64,000 bases of DNA from Vanrija pseudolonga (lineage: Eukaryota; Basidiomycota; Tremellomycetes; Trichosporonales; Trichosporonaceae): positions 558,001 to 622,000 of the forward strand of contig NC_085851.1 in the NCBI RefSeq assembly GCF_020906515.1. Reading direction: 5' to 3'. Positions 59,504 to 64,000 of the stretch are shown here, piece by piece. The notes beneath the pieces are model-generated. The model was not told the origin of the DNA. It was given only the letters and a program-made list of their open reading frames with translations, and made no database searches. How positions within the stretch are numbered: position 1 is the first letter of the stretch; every line of letters begins with the position of its first letter. A program made the translations under genes and the position numbers.

Positions 59504-62500
59504 CTACAGATACAAGCTTGCAGCGAACACGACTGGGGAGTTAGCTGCTGTCGCGGGACAACCCAACTCACTGTCTCGCTTGATGAGGGCCTGCGCCGCC
59601 TCCATCTTTTCAAAGAGGTCCGCGTCGCCAATGACTCGTGCAGCGTCGCGCACCTCGCGACAGGTCTCGTCCAGGCGGGTGATGACACGGACAATCGTGC
59701 CCTCGGGAACGTCGGTGAGGTTGGTGATCTCGCTGAACGGCTGCGTGGATTAGCGAAATACAACATCCGTGCACCCACCATGCCGCGCGCCCACTCGTAC
59801 ACCACCTCGACGAGGCCGGGCTTAAACTTCTCCCTAAAGTCCTCGAACGCCACGTGCCTTCGCAGCTGGCAGTTCTCGACCTCATCGGCGATGCGGTAGA
59901 TTGTGTCCAGGCCCTGTAGCAGCTTTGGCTCAATCTTGGGCTCCGATTCGGTCTTCTCGACGAAGACAAACACAGACAGCAGTGCGACAGCCTCCTCGGC
60001 AGTGTAGCTTGCCAGCACGTTCTCCAAGATAAGCTCGGTGAGGATCAGCTCGTGCGCCGAGTTGATCTCGCACGCCACGCGACCCTTGAGCAGTACCGTC
60101 GAGTTCTGGTCCACAAACTGCAGCTCCTTGAGCACCTCGACGCGCGACTCGTAGTCAGGCAGCAGCTCCAGGTTCTGGTCGGAAAGGCTGAGCTTGAGGG
60201 CAATGAGGTTGGACTCCACAAGCTTGCGCTCATGCACAATGTCGTAGTGCTCCTCAAAGTCCTTGCAGAGTTGGCAGCCGAGCTTGGAGATACGGTCGGT
60301 GAGACCAATGCGCTGGCGCAACAGTTCCTGGAACTCGAGCTTGCTCAACCTCGACCAGTCAAACTCGACAAGGTCACCAGACGCCAGCTCTTCGTGGATG
60401 CGCACGAGATCCTTGAGCGCAGCCTGGGCCGGCTCCTTGGCCTTCTTGTCCAGAATGCTCGTAATGTCGAGCTTGAGGATACGGTCCGTGACAAAGGCGA
60501 CGCTCGGCGCCTCGATGCGAGTGATCTGGTACTGTGGGTCCGAGAAACCTCCCTTGTGAAGGTGCGGTGGCCATTGAGGAACGACCTCGGACTCCTTGAC
60601 ATCCTCCTTGCCCGACCTCTGGCCCTTGGTGACGAGGGCGAGGACCCAGAACGCGCGCTCACTGCCCTTGATACCATCGCGTGCGATGGACGGGGCGTGG
60701 CGGAGGATGACCGCAACGTTGCCTGGGAAATGCTGTAGATGTCAGTGTCGTTCCAGACTGCACGCAACTACTTACTCCATCGCGAACGAGGACAATACGG
60801 CCCTGATTCAGTTGCTTGCCCGGTGTGAACGATGCCTGCGACATCATGGCCGCGTTGAGACGGACAACCTCAGCCGACAGGTCATAGAACGCGTCAATGT
60901 CCGGGCTGCAAACAGAGCACTCGACCTTGGGAAGCTTGGCGAGGAGCTTCTCGGCCTGCGCGTGTCAGTTTTGCCACATTCTCAAGCACGTCAACTCACC
61001 TGCTCAACCTGGCGCTGCTGCTCGGGGGCGAGCTTCTGTGCCGCGTTCTCAGAGAAAGACCGCTTGATCATCTCCTCAACACGGAGAGCCTCAACACGAA
61101 GGAGGTTGAGGATCATGTTGTAAGTCAAGCGGAACTGCGATGTGAGGCGGTTGGGCGTGCCCAGCATCATCTCATGGAGCTCCTTGACCTTTTTGTGTTA
61201 GAGTTGGCCGGCTGAACAAGGACAGAGCAACTCACAGGAGGAAGCTCCTCACCACTGAGCAAGATGACAGTACCAGTCGTGTCGAGACCACGACGACCGG
61301 CACGACCGGCCATCTGGGTGTATTCTCCTGGCAGGAGGTTACGGAACGAGACACCGTCGTGCTTGCGGATGCCTGCGAAGACCACACTCTTGGCCGGCAT
61401 GTTCACACCCTGGAATGTCAGCTTATTCAACGCGCACAGAAGCTCACCATGGCAAAGGTCTCTGTAGCAAAGAGAACCTTGACAAGGCCGCGGGCGAAGA
61501 GAATCTCTACCACCTCTGGGAAGGGTCAGCAGCTGCGACAGGGCATTCAGACGTGCCTTTGACAAGAGGAAGAAGACCACCGTGGTGAACACCAATACCA
61601 CGGCTGAGCAGATCACGCATCCTCGAGATCTGGGGCAGGGTGCGGTCGGAACCTGATACGGGTTAGCGTGTTGGTTCACGAGCACGGGTACCCACCCTTG
61701 AGACGATTCAACGCCTTCTCCCAAACAATGTGCACCTCGCTCTTCTCCTTGGCGTCACACAGATCGGTAGTGGATAATGTTGCAGCGTACTCCTCACAGC
61801 GCTTCTTGCTGAACACGAAGTTGACGACGGGTAAGAGACCGTTCTTGCGGAGATAGGCGATGAGGTGGGTCCAGACGTTCTGGTCGAGCTGGAAGCCACC
61901 ACGACGACCACCACCGCCGCCATATCCGCCACGACCACCGCCGCGCGGAACGACAGCCCCAGCTGGCGCACCCTGGCCGCCACCACGGTTGGAGTGCGTT
62001 CGGCCGCCGCCCACTCGGGAGAATGGAGCAGACCGTCCAGTGGGCAAGTCTTTCGCCTTGGTCTGTACTGGAGCACCTCCACGGCCACCAGTACGCTGAA
62101 CGGGAGGGAGACCGGCAGCCTCGCGTTCCTTGTCCTGCTTGCGCCGAAGGGCCTCTCCAGCCTCCTTGTAACCAGCCTCGAGGAACTGGCCCTTGGCGTT
62201 GACGATCTTGTGCAGCTCCTTGCCAGCCCACATGAAGTGCTCAAGAGGGACAGGGCGCATAGGAGTCGAGATAACGTAGATGTTCTTCTTCTTGGTGCGG
62301 CTGTGTAGGTCAGCGGCTGCCAGTGGCGCGACACCTACCCAACCCAATCGGCGAACTCTCGCGTGTTTGGCACAGTGGCAGAGAGAAGAATGATGCTGAC
62401 GTGCTCGGGCAGCATGATAATGACTTCTTCCCAGACAACACCACGCTGGGCAGGTTAGCGAAGAACGGTCGCCCAAGCCTACCTCTGCATCATTGACGTA

Positions 62501-64000
62501 GTGAACCTCGTCGAAGATGACAAACTCGACGTCACGAATGAGGTCGGCACCCTTGTAGAGCATACTCCTGAGAATCTCTGTTGTCATCTGAAAGTGTGAG
62601 CTGTGCTTCGCCCAAGGCGAGAACCTAGCTCACAATAAGACAGCTGCCCTCGGGATTGATCTGCACATCGCCAGTGAGAATACCGACACTGGACGGGTCG
62701 AACACCTGCTTAAAGTCGCGGAACTTTTGGTTCGACAGCGCTTTGATGGGCGAGGTGTAGATGGCCCTGGGTGGGTCAGAATTGAGGAGGATGGGCAACC
62801 CACTTGGTCATATGCTTTGCTGCCAACGCGATCGCATACTCTGCCACCACTGTCTTACCGGCCGAGGTGTGGGCGGCGACGAAGACACTGTCTCCCATCT
62901 CGAGGCGGTAGACTGCCTCCTTTTGGAAGTTGTCGAGCTCGAAGGGGTACTCCTTGGCCATCTCGGGCACGAGTTCACGGAACTGGGTTTGTCAGCTGGG
63001 CAACCACAAAAATGTAGCTCACGTTGACAAGCTCCTGGTTGACGTCCACAACGTGAGCCCACTCCTTCTTGGTCGCGGCCGCCTTGATGAGGTTGGTCCT
63101 GATGGGCGGGGGAGCAGGCAGGCGCTGGCATTGTCAGCTGTGTCTCACTTCAACGAGGGTTTAGCTCACGCCAACGGGGAGGAGATCGTCAACGTTCTTG
63201 CCGTTCGTCTGGGGTCGTGGACGCTCGGTGCCGTCGGAGGGAAGCTCGTCACCAAGACGCGACACCTGGGCAGGTTAGAGAACGATGACGGTAAGTAACC
63301 TACCTCGAGAGTAGGAGACTCCTCTCCTCCACGCCTCCTCCGCTTAGCCTTTGTCGTCATGGCCTGCTGTCCGAGCATCTCAGCCAAGAAGGCGTCGGCT
63401 GCCGTCAGCGCACACCTTCCGGGGGCTCACTCACCTCCGTCGAGCTTGGCGCCTCTCCTAAGACCGGGCGCGCGGGTCTTCCACCCTTCCTCATCCTCCT
63501 CGATCGCCTCCTCAATCTCGTGCTCGGCCTCCTCGTACGTGACGGCCGGCTCCAACCCGCCAGGCAAGAACGGCGCGTTGGTGCTCTTGCCACGCACAAA
63601 GTTCTGGAGCGGCGCAGCGGAGCGCTGCATGCTGCTGCTGAGACTGGGGTGCGCTGGGGGCTTTGGCGCGAGCGCCTCGCGCCAGTGGGTAAAGGCGCCG
63701 TCGATGCCGCGGAACGTTGGCGTGACCGTGTGCGTGGGCGGGAGCGTTTCGAGCTTGAGCTTTGGTGCCGGGAGGGGCGTTGGGAGGGGGACCTGCCATT
63801 GCCACAGGTCTGGCCCGGCGAGGTCTCTCGGAGGCGAGAGAACCGTCTTCTCGAGGAGGGTGAGTGCCTCGGCGGGGGTAGGCAGCGCCGCGATACCCAG
63901 CCTCGTTGCTAGCTCCTCTGAAGGAAGTGTCGAGGACGCTGGGTCGGCAGCGGCGCGCACGAGCTCTTCGAATGGCACGCCGGCGGAGCCGTTTGTTTCT
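59504..64000 (-). CDS. SKI2: Ski2-type RNA helicase of the cytoplasmic exosome pathway, 5'-truncated
   Basis: Seventeen exons, 1281 residues visible; the first few residues lie past the right edge. Exons (complement): 63435-64000, 63304-63398, 63170-63265, 63023-63124, 62804-62982, 62634-62766, 62483-62587, 62339-62445, 61696-62300, 61557-61652, 61448-61515, 61236-61409, 61000-61188, 60776-60955, 59779-60732, 59572-59740, 59504-59532. Motif I is TSAGKT, motif II is DEVH, motif III is LLSATVPN, and motif VI reads [14 protein letters not shown]. The C-terminus [12 protein letters not shown] matches Ski2. Ski2 unwinds mRNA and feeds it to the exosome with Ski3 and Ski8. A Gly/Arg-rich insert ([13 protein letters not shown]) lies between the two RecA domains. 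One intron (61516-61556) is GC-AG. Confidence 0.95.

Overview
The window looks like nuclear DNA of a basidiomycete yeast or mould, most likely a tremellomycete (Trichosporonales is plausible but not proven). The protein-coding genes are GC-rich and intron-dense, with many very short introns (32-60 nt) whose CTAAC/CTGAC branch sites sit only a few bases before the acceptor AG. The recognisable proteins are typical fungal housekeeping and regulatory genes: ATG12, a pyruvate dehydrogenase kinase, 40S ribosomal protein S0, the FCP1 CTD phosphatase, the SKI2 exosome helicase, a Zn2Cys6 and a C2H2 transcription factor, and two Ure2-like glutathione transferases. I rebuilt exon structures by hand from splice signals, reading phase and family resemblance.

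Left gene block (1-8 kb): a partial hypothetical protein, a small two-exon membrane protein, a three-exon GST (-), a Pex14/Pex17-like membrane protein (-), ATG12 (+, five exons, sharing a short promoter region with the Pex14-like gene) and a six-exon PDK (-).

Gene-free block (about 8-28.2 kb): roughly 20 kb without a credible intact gene. It has lower GC than the flanking genes, no long open frame, a decayed WD40-repeat fragment near 10 kb and a few short tandem repeats. This is the largest anomaly in the window and could be a regional centromere or other heterochromatic block.

Middle (28.2-48.5 kb): two regulatory genes and a CDKN3-like phosphatase gene, spaced by 2.5-4.6 kb stretches without genes. 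They are a C2H2 zinc-finger gene (+), a Zn2Cys6 transcription factor (-, seven exons, with three introns much longer than usual here) and a 972-residue protein (-) ending in a CX5R phosphatase domain.

Right gene block (48.5-64 kb): RPS0 (+), a second GST (+) that shares both intron positions with the first, two hypothetical genes (-), an intron-bearing tRNA read as Trp(CCA) (-), FCP1 (-, six exons), an amidohydrolase (+) and SKI2 (-, 17 exons, running off the right edge). Three copies of a short tRNA-like repeat with a shared tail, T-run and TG-rich end lie at 53.4-57.9 kb. They look like a Pol III-transcribed SINE family and are one of the more interesting small features.
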